Source: Bilabrum cf. latius
Taxonomy: Eukaryota > Bigyra: Bicosoecida > Bigyra > Bicosoecida
Length of the DNA: 64,000 nt
Direction: 5' to 3'
Assembly (NCBI GenBank): GCA_965178125.1
Contig: OZ237747.1
Span: 496,001-560,000, forward strand
Made by a program: the position numbers and the translations under genes
Notes under the pieces: generated by a model
What the model was told of the DNA's origin: nothing
What the model saw: only the letters and a program-made list of their open reading frames with translations
The model's database searches: none
Shown here: in pieces, positions 43,401-54,055 of the stretch
How the letters are laid out: every line of letters begins with the position of its first letter
Position numbering within the stretch: position 1 is the stretch's first letter

Positions 43401-46400
43401 CTTTCCCTCCAATCAGCCTAGCAATGGGAACGCACAAGCCGCTGCATCCGGCGCTTGATGAGCCCTGCGACCCGAAGGGTCCAGCACTGGCTGGCGGCAG
43501 CATGGACGGGCTCGAATGGCACGCAAACACAGCGACACAGCTGTCGCATCCTACCGCGAGCATACCACCGCGCGACGAAAACTTGAGCTCGGCTGACTTG
43601 GCCCCAGTTCCGACCAGCTGACCCGCGTTCACAAGAGTCTTGGAGCCATCTGCGACCCAAAGCGCCTCGGCGCCCGCATTCCGCCTGGCAACAGCCATCC
43701 ATTGTCCAGACGGATGCAGCGCCGCACTCACGGGTGCGGTGGACCTCGGGTACCCCCTGGTTGCGATGGGCTACCGCGCGACCAGGTCCCACACAACCAC
43801 GCACGCATCGCGTCGCCCCACAGAAACAGCCATCGCTCGGCTTGCTGCTACCTGCAGAGTTCTAGTTCCTCCGACGTGGGATGCTTGGACGATCCAAGCG
43901 CCCTCTGCAGTCACTGGAGCCGCAACAGAGCTAACCGAGTCCGAGTGGGCAGATGATATGTCCCGGGACGGCGGGCGTGGCTTCCTCTTCCGAGGTCTGG
44001 GGGGGCTCCGCCCTCGGTCTGGAGATCCCGTTCTTGGTCTTGAAACATCCGACGAGCCGGAGCCGGCTGCAACCGCTGAATCAGGGGAGACCGGCGCATC
44101 GTTTCCGGTGGAGTGCCCCCTCCTTCGAAGGACCGGGGTTGGTGGAGGCTTGCTAGGATCAATGGGGGGCATCTCTCCAGGGTGACCTCTCGTGGACTCA
44201 TCCTTGGAGATGTCGGCTTCGGTTGCCTCTCTTTCCAGCAACCGAGTCAGCTGCTCCGTGTCCCAGATACACGCACCGCCGAGGCTGCTGCCGCCTGCCA
44301 GAAACGCGACCTGCCGTGCACCGGCGATTGCAATGGATCGAGCCAGGGCCATACGCTGCTTGCCAAGCCTGCTCATGTGCATGCCTCTGCCCTTGATCGA
44401 TTGCTTGGAGCTAGCCTCAGCTGCCATGGCCTCTGCCGCCGCAGCGGCTCGCTCCCGCTCCTCCCGATCTTCCTCGTCGTCTTCTGCCTCGGTCCCAGAG
44501 TTGTCCGCGCTCCCGTCTTCCAAGTCATCGCCCATCGCGCGGCGGATCTTCCTGATCGCATCGTCCGAGGACATCCGCTTGCCAGCCTGTCGAATGGCTC
44601 GATTCTGGACGCGTCCAAGCAACCGGCCCGGCCCGGGGCCTGGACCGATGCCCGCCGCAGCTGCCGCATCCGCAGCCGCCCACGGATCCCCAGTAACGAT
44701 CAGGATCGACTCGCCTGCTGCAGTTGGCTCCATGCCTACCAAGCACGCTGGAGGCCTCGCTTGTGCCCTGGCGCTGTCAGACTGCGTGAGGGAGGCACTC
44801 ACCACGTGTGCGCCATCCACGCTAGCGCCACCCTCTGACGGCCCAGCCGTCTCGCCCTCCACCGCGGCCGGGGACTCGTCCTCGTCCTCCCCACCCTGTG
44901 CGTCCGCAAGGGGCACTGGCAATCGGAGCGCCCTAACCAAATAGAACGGTCGCACACGAGTGCCTCGCAAGCGACCTCCACCACCTGCAGAGTGCGGCTC
45001 AACGGGCCGACCTACTGACCTGGCTTGCAGGGCAGTCTGGCTAGAGTACACCAGCAGCAGGCCACCTTCGCCACCCACGGCAAACCCCAATGCGTGCCTG
45101 CATATGCAGAGCATGCGAGGCAGCGGCTCAGAGGAATCGAGCTCCGCGTTGGTGCTGAAGAGAGACGCCTTTGAGCTGCCTACCACGAGGTTTCCTCCAG
45201 TCGCCCTGTCGGCACCCCCGCCTCCCTGGCCTGCCCTCATGACAGCAATAGCGTGCCAGTCCACCCACAGCTCTTGTGACACGCCACCGTCCGCAACAAT
45301 AAGCACTCGCTGCCGCCGAATCCAGTCCCGCATCGGTGCCCGAGCCGCCCTGTCCGCCTTCTGCACGGCAAGGTCCTCCTCTGATAAAAGGGCAGGCAGG
45401 CCGTCCGCGCCATGTGCCGAGGCAGAGCTTCCGGGCCTCTCTCCGAACTCCTCCTCGTCCTCCACAAGGAGCGCCAGCCGGTGGTTTTGCAGCCAGCACC
45501 AGTCAATGATCCGGCGACGGTCACCAACTCCGGAAAAAGCCGGATACTTTTTCAGGCCTGGCGTTCTGGTGTTTGATGCCAGCTTCTGCGCCGACTAGCC
45601 CGAGCCCGACGAGTCTACGGTTGTCCAGTCGGGCGGAACGAGTGCACCCCGGCCGCCTCCGCTGGCCCAGTGCTTCGGATCCGCGAGTTTTGTGCCCGGG
45701 GCCAGCTCAGCAGTGGCTGAGGGCAGCAGCAGTCGAAACATGCGCAGGCCGCCGCCGACCTCGGACACCACCGTCTCACGTATCCCGAGCACGTGCGTGC
45801 CCGCTGGGACGGAATCGCTGGCACTAGCTCTAGCTCCCATAGCACTCATCGCATCAGCACCAGCATCAACACCAATGGTTGGCGGCGCACGGCTGGCTCG
45901 CGGGGGAAGCCCGCCCCTGCCAGCGTCCCCTGCATCCCCGCCCTTGCTCTCCGAAGCAGCTAGTGTGGATGCACGATGCTCATCGCTTGCGGTGGAGGGC
46001 TGCTCCTCCGGCAGCTGGTACTCGGCCCAGGAGAGACACAGCTGGGTCGCATCCTGCGGGTTGAAGCACAGCCGGAGACCCCTGGTGCCAAGTCTGGCGT
46101 ACGACTGGGCAGACTCGTGCCCTGCCTCACCAGCAGCAGCACTGCCCTGACCACGGCCTCCTGTGGAGCCGCTCGTGGCAGCAAGCCCGCTTCGATCGCC
46201 AGGGATACGCGAGCCCATGGTAGAGCTAGATCCTCTCCTTTTCCTGGCAGTGGAGCCCCTCCTTGCCCTTGCGCCGCGTCGGCCGGTGGACGAGAGCTGG
46301 CTCGCCTGCGTGGAGCCGGGCTCCTCGACCTCCATGCCACTGGCAGGGGAGGTCTTCAGGTAGCCCCCCGCTGCGGTGGCGGGAGTCGTGCACAGCAGCC

Positions 46401-47092
46401 GAGACTGCGCCCAGTCGAACACTAGTATTCGGGCGGGGAGCCACTCCTCGCTGGCCTCCTTGTCTGCTGTTGCCCCACCACTCGCCATGGCGGCTCCGGG
46501 CTGCCGTTCGGCCTCCGCCGTCATTCCGTTGCCGCCACCTTCGCAGTGAAGCGCAAGAAATCTGCTTCTTCCATCAGTGCTGAATGCTGCCGCCCACACT
46601 CTCGAGTTTCTGCCCGTCGTGACTCGGACACGCTTCAGGAGAGCAAACTGCCAGCCGGTACTCAGGGGACCTGTCCCTCGCGATCTGCTTCCTGCCCCGC
46701 GCGTTATCTCTCGAGGACATAAATATATGCTGGCCTCGCAATCCCCCGTGTCGGCTCGCCGTTCAACGACGCAAAGAGCCCGGTTGTCGTGCGAGACACA
46801 CCAGCTTTCCAATCCATCAGCCCTTGGGTGCGATGGGACAATTCGCTGCCCGGAATCGGCAGAATCCGGAGCATTGTACACAATACGAGAGCCACACGCA
46901 TAGAACGAGCCTGTAATTATGAATGAGGAACAGGATAGGGCAACAGATTTTGCTAACGACGGAAGGAGCATTGAACCCGGAACACAGGAAGAAATAGGGC
47001 TTACCTCTGGCAGCAGTCGGTACAGCCTTCTGAGACTAAAGTGCTAGTTCAATTCCAAACAAGTGAGCTGGCCACGGTTCCCGTGCTGCCAT
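37450..47092 (-). CDS. CFAP57: CFAP57/WDR65-like ciliary WD-repeat and coiled-coil protein, 3182 aa
   Basis: Exon 1 is 47005-47092 (ATG), the intron 46911-47004 (GTAAGC...ATTACAG) and exon 2 37450-46910 (TAA); 3183 codons. At least 19 in-frame TAGs occur (for example 47036, 45595, 43771, 43258, 42856, 42151, 41587, 40423, 39337, 38824 and 37621), and all gaps were checked for TAA and TGA. The N-terminus (AHLFGI, then GSFYACGSRIVYN and SHDNRALCVVER) matches CFAP57. WD motifs recur to about residue 1250 (AALHPSGQWMAVARR, KFSSRGGMLAVGCD, WLAWTHADTRLVCAWKGG). A long coiled coil runs at about residues 2200-2550, then SRVKSVRLQGENYVLVSEVN, like the conserved C-terminal coil. Low-complexity inserts make it more than twice the roughly 1250-residue animal protein. 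CFAP57 is part of ciliary inner-arm dynein regulation, so the organism should be flagellated. Confidence 0.8.
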
Positions 47093-47214
47093 GCTACTTG
47101 CAGACGAAGTGATTCGACCGCAACGGCAATATGGATGCCTCATCTTCAGTATGTGTAAGGTCGCAACTTGAGCAAGGAACCAAGAAACAGGTGCGACCGC
47201 TGCATTTTTGCGTT

Positions 47215-47504
47215 CCAAATCACACATCAAAACATCAACTCATTGCGTGTCGGTACCCATGGCTGGCCGCGCACTCCTGCGCGCACAGCAGAGAAGCCAC
47301 CGAGACAGATCCGGCGCGCAGAGCCGCCGCGTAGCTCCATTCGCCCAGATCCAGCCGGACGAGCCTCTCCATCCGAACGCTCACGCTGTTCCTGTCTTCC
47401 AGCCCCTCACTCAACCTTGGACACCTCGTCAAGCATGCGCCAAGGCGAGCGAACCTCTCCCCCACGGCCTGGCTCGAGTGCCCGTGCCTGCTCACCTTCT
47501 AGTC
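47215..47504 (-). pseudogene. Truncated duplicate of the glycosyltransferase 3' end
   Basis: This about 290-bp segment aligns with 49575-49863, roughly 90% identical by eye. It keeps the last ~80 codons of the glycosyltransferase in frame, including GHSSQAVGERFARLGACL, and its TGA at 47235. Similarity stops abruptly upstream at 47504, where the copy has AAG-GTGAGC in place of the intact gene's sequence. No glycosyltransferase catalytic region accompanies it. It looks like a segmental duplication left behind about 2.4 kb from the parent; transcription is not implied. Confidence 0.85.
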
Positions 47505-47517
47505 CGGTTGGGGCAGC

Positions 47518-47793
47518 TCAGAGGTGGAGGTCCTGTGGCACTATATCATAGACCACGTTATACAGGATCGAGGAGAGCTGCAGCAGGCTCCAGTCTGAAT
47601 TTACTACTGCGCCACACAGGTCCTCGATACTCCTCATTGCCGAGCCGACCTGTCGTTCCAAGTGCTTGGCTGGGTTCAGTACATGGAGGCTCTTTACAAT
47701 GCTATCGTCCATCTTGACATATTTCCGCTCGGTGCATAGACGGAAGCCTACGTAGTCATATCGGTGCACTAGCTTGATTGCTTCAGGTGGGCC
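47518..47793 (-). CDS. Orphan reading frame, unrecognised
   Basis: An open frame ends in TGA at 47518-47520 and extends upstream into the inverted repeat, with one TAG at about 47793. The peptide (for example HRYDYVGFRLCTERKYVKMD and LSSILYNVVYDIVPQD) looks protein-like in composition but matches no family I know. It may be the last exon of a gene now lost, or of a gene disrupted by the inverted-repeat insertion. No start codon is assigned. Confidence 0.3.
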   Translation of the reverse strand, partial: GPPEAIKLVHRYDYVGFRLCTERKYVKMDDSIVKSLHVLNPAKHLERQVGSAMRSIEDLCGAVVNSDWSLLQLSSILYNVVYDIVPQDLHL

Positions 47794-47904
47794 CTAGCAC
47801 GTCGTGTCCGGAGCTGTCCGACTCATCAATTTCCGCAAATGCGCAGGATCCAACGTGGTGGCAGACCCTTGCTCCGGACACGACGTACCGGGGTCCACCT
47901 GAAG
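47781..47904. repeat. Imperfect 34-bp inverted repeat (possible MITE-like hairpin)
   Basis: 47781-47814 and 47871-47904 are reverse complements over 34 bp with about five mismatches. The inner 16 bp (ACGTCGTGTCCGGAGC at 47799-47814) are perfect against 47871-47886. The loop is 56 bp. The size and long stem resemble a small non-autonomous element or folded RNA. No target-site duplication was recognised. Confidence 0.7.
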
Positions 47905-48024
47905 ATCTGTGCATCTTCCGACTATGCTGGCCCGAAACAGTGCGAGACGACGTTTTCCGCAACATCCAGGGTTGGTCGCAAGGCCAGCAGACCCAGAGCA
48001 AAACAAGGCCACTCCGCTCGCAAG

Positions 48025-49491
48025 ATGGAAACGCATCTCGGCCAACTGGTGTTGAGCGCCCGTAGATACAGAGATGCTGAGGGTGACTGGTCTACCTCCG
48101 AATTAGAGGCAGCGTGTGTAGGTAGCTACACCGGTTCAGTCTGGAGATCTGTGCATGTTGTCACAAAGCAGTCTACCTTCCGACAGATTCATTGGCCCCG
48201 CAGGCACACCCTAAATAATCTCGTTGTATCACTCGTGGAGGGAGACTTGGGGGCTGCTCGGTCACTTGCGCGGCTGGTGAAGGGAAGACAGCTATTCGGG
48301 CAGCCGATCGTAGACTTCCCTCTGAGTTTCGACATTAAGGAGCAGGGCGAGGGACTGCGAAAGAAACTTGGAGAGGATACATGCATTACCAGCATGACCC
48401 CTCTGCACATTGCAGCCATGCTGGGCAGCGTTGGCATGTGCAAATGTCTCATCGAAGAGCTCGGCGCCAGCGAGCTGTAGAGGTCATCCAGTTTGGTAAG
48501 GTAGGATGTCTTACTAGACAACACAACAACACTAAGTCACCTTCGGCTTAGGATAGACTCGACCCGAACGTATTGACCCTGCTTTACCACGACGGCGAAT
48601 ACGCAGGCGCCTCTTGTCACTGCTTTCGAAATAGCTGCTCGCATGAATGAGGTTCACACTGCCAGGTACCTTCTACAAAAACACAAGTATCATGTGCCCG
48701 AATTATTTCAAGAAGGATGGGTTGGTACGGTATCCGGCACGCAGATGGCCTTGGACGCAGGGGCTGTGCATCTCGAACACACACAAGAGTTCAGCACGCA
48801 ATCTACAGGCAACTTGCTCTCATAGGCAATAAGCTACAATTTTGGCCAAGTCGTGGTACTACTCCTGCTGCGAGGTGCAGACCCTATGGCTCCAATCAAG
48901 GACTCTGAAGTTATCAGTGTGTCAGCAATTGCGATTCCGCGCAGTTTTCTGGTCTGGTCCCGGGGCCACAACAGAACCTGGGAAGCTCTCGACAAGCACG
49001 GGCTTCGAGAGCCTGGACGAGAGGTAACGAGACAGGAAGCCTTGGACGCCATCTTCGCGGAGTTGGGCTCTGAGCACTTCCCAGACATGCCCGAGGCGCA
49101 CCCTTCGCGGCGGCGGTGGGCCACGGTGTGCCGATTCCGGCATGCGCACGACGCCCAGCGAGACGCAAGGCTTGCATTCAGGTCCGCTGCGGATGGTCGG
49201 CCGCTAGAGCTGAACAAGCGCTTGAAGCTGGGGCACCTGGCGGGGTGCATGGCCCGGGTCTTCAGCCGTGAGGGCAGAGGCGGCGAAGCGTCCTGGCGTG
49301 GCACGCTGGCCGCAGCAGCTCTGGAGGGGGGCCACGACGAGTGCGTGAGAGTGCTGCGGGACTGGCAGTGGCAGGAGGACTACAGATTGAGGCGAATCGC
49401 AGTCCGGAATGGCCTCCCGCCGAACAAGCCCACCAACGAGAAGAAGCAGGAAGAGGGAGAGAGCGGGACAGGGTGTTGCCATATCTCGTGA
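48025..49491 (+). CDS. Ankyrin-repeat protein with a probable 1-nt frameshift
   Basis: Exon 1 is 48025-48495 (ATG; TAG at 48478), the intron 48496-48551 (56 bp, GTAAGG...GGCTTAG) and exon 2 48552-49491 (TGA). Exon 1 contains MTPLHIAAMLGSVGMCKCLI. After the intron the frame reads LDPNVLTLLYHDGEYA and then must shift by one base at the G at 48606/48607 to continue as APLVTAFEIAARMNEVHTAR and VVVLLLLRGADPMAP, also ankyrin-like. Without the shift it ends after about 15 more codons. One alternative is that 48496-48606 is all intron (acceptor ACGCAG before 48607), which keeps frame but discards ankyrin-like sequence. So this is a frameshifted gene, an assembly error or an unusual splice. Function is unknown beyond protein binding. 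Confidence 0.55.
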
Positions 49492-49600
49492 TGCGGGCGG
49501 GAGATGTATACGCTGACTGTGTCTGTGTGTACACTGAAGCCGTTTGCAAGCTTCTTGCGCAGCATCATCGCGATCCAAATCACACATGGAACGCCCGGAA
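49492..49600. other. Convergent spacer (ankyrin gene / glycosyltransferase)
   Basis: 109 bp between two TGA stops. Its right end (from 49575) is part of the segment duplicated at 47215. Confidence 0.4.
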
Positions 49601-52600
49601 TCAACTCATTGCGGGCCGGTACCCATGGCTGGCTGCGCACTCCTGCGCGCACAGCAGAGAAGCGACCGAGACAGATCCGGCTCGCATAGCCGCCGCATAG
49701 CTCCACTTGCCCAGGTCCATCCGGATGAGCCTCTCCACCCGGACGCTCACGCTGTTCCTGTCTTCCAGCCCCTCACTCAACCTTGGACACCTCGTCAAGC
49801 AGGCGCCAAGGCGAGCGAACCTCTCCCCCACGGCCTGGCTCGAGTGCCCGTGCCTCCTCACCATGGCTCGGAGATCCTCCCGGCTGCCCGCGCGCCCCTT
49901 CATGAAGGCCATCATCTGCAGGGCCATCGGCAGCGCATCCCCCTGGGGCACAATCAGCGAGTTAAACCCGTGCATCGTGTAGTCCACAGACCCACCGAGC
50001 CCCATGGATATGAATGGCACGCCGGTCAGCAGCGACTCAAGGTTGCTCACCCCAAACGTCTCGGACTCCTCCCGCAGGGACGGAAATATCATCGCGCTCA
50101 TCTCGGAGAGCTCAGAGGCTAGCTTGTCACCAAACACGGAGCCTAGCATCTGCACGGTGTCGGAGCAGTTCAGGCTCCTGGCGAGCTGCTGCAGGTCTTC
50201 GAATATGAGCCCGCTTCCAATAATCTTGAACCTGCCGTGCGGGACCGTGGCTGGCAGCTCCACCACCAGGCCGCACTAGTCCGAAGAATCTGCCCGAGCG
50301 TCTAGAGCAGGGAAGGCCCACTGCAGGGCGCGGGCGACGTGAGCTGAGCGCCGACACCGAGCATCACTCGGATGACGAGTATCGATGGCGCCCATGCCGC
50401 TCACTTCTGCCTAGGCATCGGTGGTGTCGCTATCTGGTGCTGTGGTGCTGTCTAGGTACAGCCGAAGGGTCGATGCAACTGCGATGGCCCTGCTCTCATG
50501 CCACTTCTGCTGGCGCATCCGGTCGTGCATGTTTGCGCAGGACACCACCCCGCGCGCAACGGGGCTGCCAGAGGAGGTTTGAATCCGGACAGGGACGCCG
50601 TGCTGCGAGGCCGCACCGGAGCGGGACCTCCTTGCTGGTTTTCCGCACCAGGCAGCCGCGATGGCGTCGGCAAAGGACCGCATGTCCTTGCCGTCGAATG
50701 GCCGAGCCCCGCTGGCAATGGCCCACGCTCGCATTGCCAGCACCAGGCCCTTCTCGGGACCGAGCCTTCCAAGGTAGCCTATCGTGGGCGGAGCTGTGCC
50801 CTTGGTCCGAGCAGCAGGTGCAGTGTGGCGCTAGAACCGATCCGGGTCAGCTCCCAGGTGCATCGTGACTGTGGGCATGGGCAGGCTCCTGCATCGCTCC
50901 TCGGAGCACGCGGGCGAGCTGGCAGGGCTGGAGCAGGGGGGCGCCTCGGCCTTCACCACGAGTGTCCGCTTGGAGTGGCCGACATTGGTGGAATCGAACA
51001 GGTCGTGGATGACACCGCTGAGTTTCGCGTCTAGCGGCGGCTGCTTTTGGCCATGAGGGGGCACCGCAGCACCACCGCCCCTCACCTGGGCAGAGGTCCA
51101 GTCCATGGCGTCCATCGAGTCCAGGTTGAAGTTCTCCCTGCAGGCGGCCCAGCCGTGCCCCATGAAATCCACGGCCATGACGTCCCTTGCGTGGCTAGAG
51201 TGACCCGTGACCACGCTGTATCCGGCAGTCCGTCGAGCGTCGTGCTTGCGGTTCACCCCACAGTTCTCCAGCACGGTCGCCCGTGCCCCTGCCACGCGTG
51301 CAGTCTCGTGTAACAGCGCGTCTGCGATGTCGTTCTCGAGAGCAATCGTCATCATGTCGCACCCCATGATCCCGCCCACCTCTAGCTCGCTGAAGCGGGC
51401 CAGCCAGCGCACGACCTCAGCGCCGTCTGGGATCCCAAAGACAACAAAGGACTCTGCTATGGACTCAAGCACCCGTTTTGCATCCTTCAGAGGCTGTTCG
51501 CTGCGCTGCAATTCGCTCACCGACATGCCTCGCACAGACTCGCTCGCCCCGCACGCCAGCCCAAGCTTCGTTGTCTCTTCCTTCGTCAAGTTCAGGTCGG
51601 CCAGCTGCATCCAGGCGGTGGGGTTGGAGTACCCATCATATACCTTCAGGTACCCAGGGAGCTTCTTCAACCACAAGCCATGTGCTCGTTGGGACCACTG
51701 CTTGCTGACAAAGGACTTGCACAGCGTGTCTCTTGCTGCCAGCGCGGCATCCATCGCCACCCAGGCGCGCGCCAGAGGAGTATGGCTCGACCGGTACTTC
51801 GGAGCCTCACGAGGAATCTCCCAATTGATGCCCCCATGGTCACCCAAGACAGCATCAGGCACGCCCCGCATGCGCATGATGACCTGCAAGGCAAGCAGCT
51901 TGGCCTGCGACAGCCGGATGCCTCCCAGGCCCGACTCCATCGAGCCAGAGGACAGCGAGGCCGGCAACCACCGCTCGGGCTGGCCAGCACCCACAGCATT
52001 GAGCTCCGCAAGAAACTGCTCATGCACGTCCCCCAAGGAATAGCTGACGTACCTGAGCCTGCCCCCAGTGGCCCGAATCCTCGACATCTCCTGAATCCAG
52101 CCGCTCTTGATGCCATCGTACGTCCCGAGGGAGCCCACGAAGCATACCGTCCTGCCGGGAGCGAAGTAAGGCACAGTACGCGACGCGGGAATGGCTAATT
52201 GCCTGGCCCGTACGGCAGATAGCGGTTGCATCGCCACTGGTGCAGCAAGCTGGGTGCCGGCGATGCTTCTTGCCCGTGCTACAGGTTCCGCTGATGAGGG
52301 CAATCTCGCGTACCACAGCGAGGGCTGCGGGCTGGCGGTGTCAGAAACACTGCCGCTTGAGGCTGCAGCCAATGCACGGATGGATCTTCGCATAGCCCTG
52401 CGGATCGACCTCCCCCGCAGGCTTGAGAGGTGCAGGGAATCCGTGGGTGCGAGAGCAACGCCCAGGCTGTGCTCGCAGCACTGCACCCCGCCGCAGGTGT
52501 GCCGAGTCGTGACGAAGCCCCCGCCGGCTTGCATGCCCTGAATGTGGTAGGAGCCAGTAGTTGGGTCCACCACGAACTCTTCGACGCTGTCTCCCAGCAG

Positions 52601-53254
52601 GATCCGGAACTTGCTGAGCACCTCTTTGGGTTGCTTGTTCCAGGCCTCCAGCGCGACTCCAGGGTCGGCGAGGAACGGATCCAAGAGACTTTGCAGAGTC
52701 GTATTATCGGCTGAACTGGCGAGGAGCAACTTGGCTTCTATTTCAGACGTCATCAGCCCAGCCGTGCGCAAGAAATTCTCCGCGTCTTGCAAGGCTGTCC
52801 TCGCACCAGAGAGCGAGGCAAGTCCTCGACGCCCGGCGAGTTCGCAACAGTGTTGCAGTAGAGCATTCTTCTCAATGAAAGTGCGGCCACTTTTCAAGTC
52901 AAAGTGGCCCAAGTACAAGTTTAGCACTGCATCGAATCCAACTTGCTTTGCGGGGCTCTGAAACGTGTATCTGTCATCAGGATGCGCGATCCGAAGCGCA
53001 TCGCACACCTTATTATTATCTGGTACAATTACAGCTCTATTTGCTGCACGACTCCTTTGGTTCTGCATACCCTGTGTCATGCGAGAATCAATAGCATCAA
53101 CGCTTGCGGCTGACCTCTCTTCTCGGTGAACTGCACCTCGAGAGCCGCAAATACTAAGTACTGCAATTATGAATACTACACATTTCCACTGGCAAATGTG
53201 CTGTGCAGGGCTAGCCATTGCTGTGGGTGCAGCAAATAACGAAGTGGCAGCCAT
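49601..53254 (-). CDS. GT4-type glycosyltransferase with N-terminal membrane anchor, 1217 aa
   Basis: ATG is at 53254-53252 and the TGA stop at 49601-49603. TAGs lie at 50831, 50411 and 50278. A hydrophobic helix at about residues 22-38 (KCVVFIIAVLSIC) suggests a signal anchor and Golgi/ER lumenal orientation. The catalytic C-terminal Rossmann half starts near residue 790. It has HLGADPDRF (inter-domain linker), IGYLGRLGPEKGL, GRFKIIGSG, and SETFGVSNLESLLTGVPFIS with GGSVDYTMHGFNSLIVP, the E-x7-E region of family GT4. The middle region (VCFVGSLGTYDGIKSGW) is probably the acceptor-side half. The N-terminal 300 residues are unassigned. It would transfer a sugar from an activated donor; donor and acceptor are unknown. 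Its 3' end has been copied to 47215-47504. Confidence 0.82.
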
Positions 53255-54055
53255 TGTGATGATGGTTTGAGCCAAAATTACCGATGCCGAAACTAACTAA
53301 CCTTGGCCGTATCTTGTTAAACTGCGGAACAAGAGTGACAGATAGCAGCTCTTCGCGCTCTGAATAAATCGTGGGTTTTCAATCCTCCTCGCATGATCCG
53401 GCGGTGCAGAGCAGTGCAGTGCAAATCTATGCTTGGAACAATCCAATATATAAATGATTTGATTCAATTCATTTTGCACATGAGATCACCCTCAGCGCGT
53501 GCGGTTCTCAGAATCCGTGCTGGTGGTCGCTGTCACCTAAGGGCCGGGTTACGTGGCTACCTTCGGACCCACCACTGGCATGGGCCCAGTAGGGACAACT
53601 TCACTGAGAGTTGCTTCTGCGGCTGACTCAGACTGTGAGCGGTTCGAGCTGTGCATCTTAGATGGGACTTGACCATCATTGCTGGGCGTCCACCGTCCTC
53701 CCTGCACCGGGCACCAACGACTATTGACCCAGTGTGGAGTGGGTGGAAAGACTCTCCGTCCGAGTCGGAGTCTCCGAGTCCGAGACTTCGATAGTAGTGC
53801 TAGTAAACTACCTTACGATTGCATGCATTTCTGCAGCGGCCCAGACTTTGATTGTCTAGCCCAATCGCACCCAAATCCGGCCCAAACTGGTTACCATCCT
53901 TAAGTTGCGAGCAGTTACAGTATTACCTGAGGAATACGGAAGCGTCGGCACGCTCACTTCCTCACAGAGTTTGCTCGGGAATAGCCAGGACTCACCTGGT
54001 TCAGTCTCACTGATACTTCTTGTTCTATCTGTGTCTAACATCCAAGCCCTCCAGC
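53255..54055. other. 801-bp divergent intergenic region
   Basis: The region lies between the glycosyltransferase start and the TMC-B-like start. It has an AT-rich stretch at 53395-53475 and a cluster of CCGAGT/CGGAG words with short inverted pairings at 53751-53787 (for example AGTCTC...GAGACT). A plus-strand frame from 53905 to 54231 overlaps the TMC-B exon in another frame and is not believed. No tRNA or known RNA gene was seen. It presumably carries two promoters. Confidence 0.5.

Larger units (their letters stand above)
47093..48024. other. Gene debris between CFAP57 and an ankyrin gene
   Basis: A 932-bp stretch holding no complete gene. It contains a partial duplicate of the glycosyltransferase 3' end (47215-47504), a short orphan minus-strand reading frame ending in TGA at 47518, and a 34-bp inverted repeat (47781-47904). 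The remaining sequence has no recognisable feature. It must also hold the promoters of the two flanking divergent genes. Confidence 0.6.
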
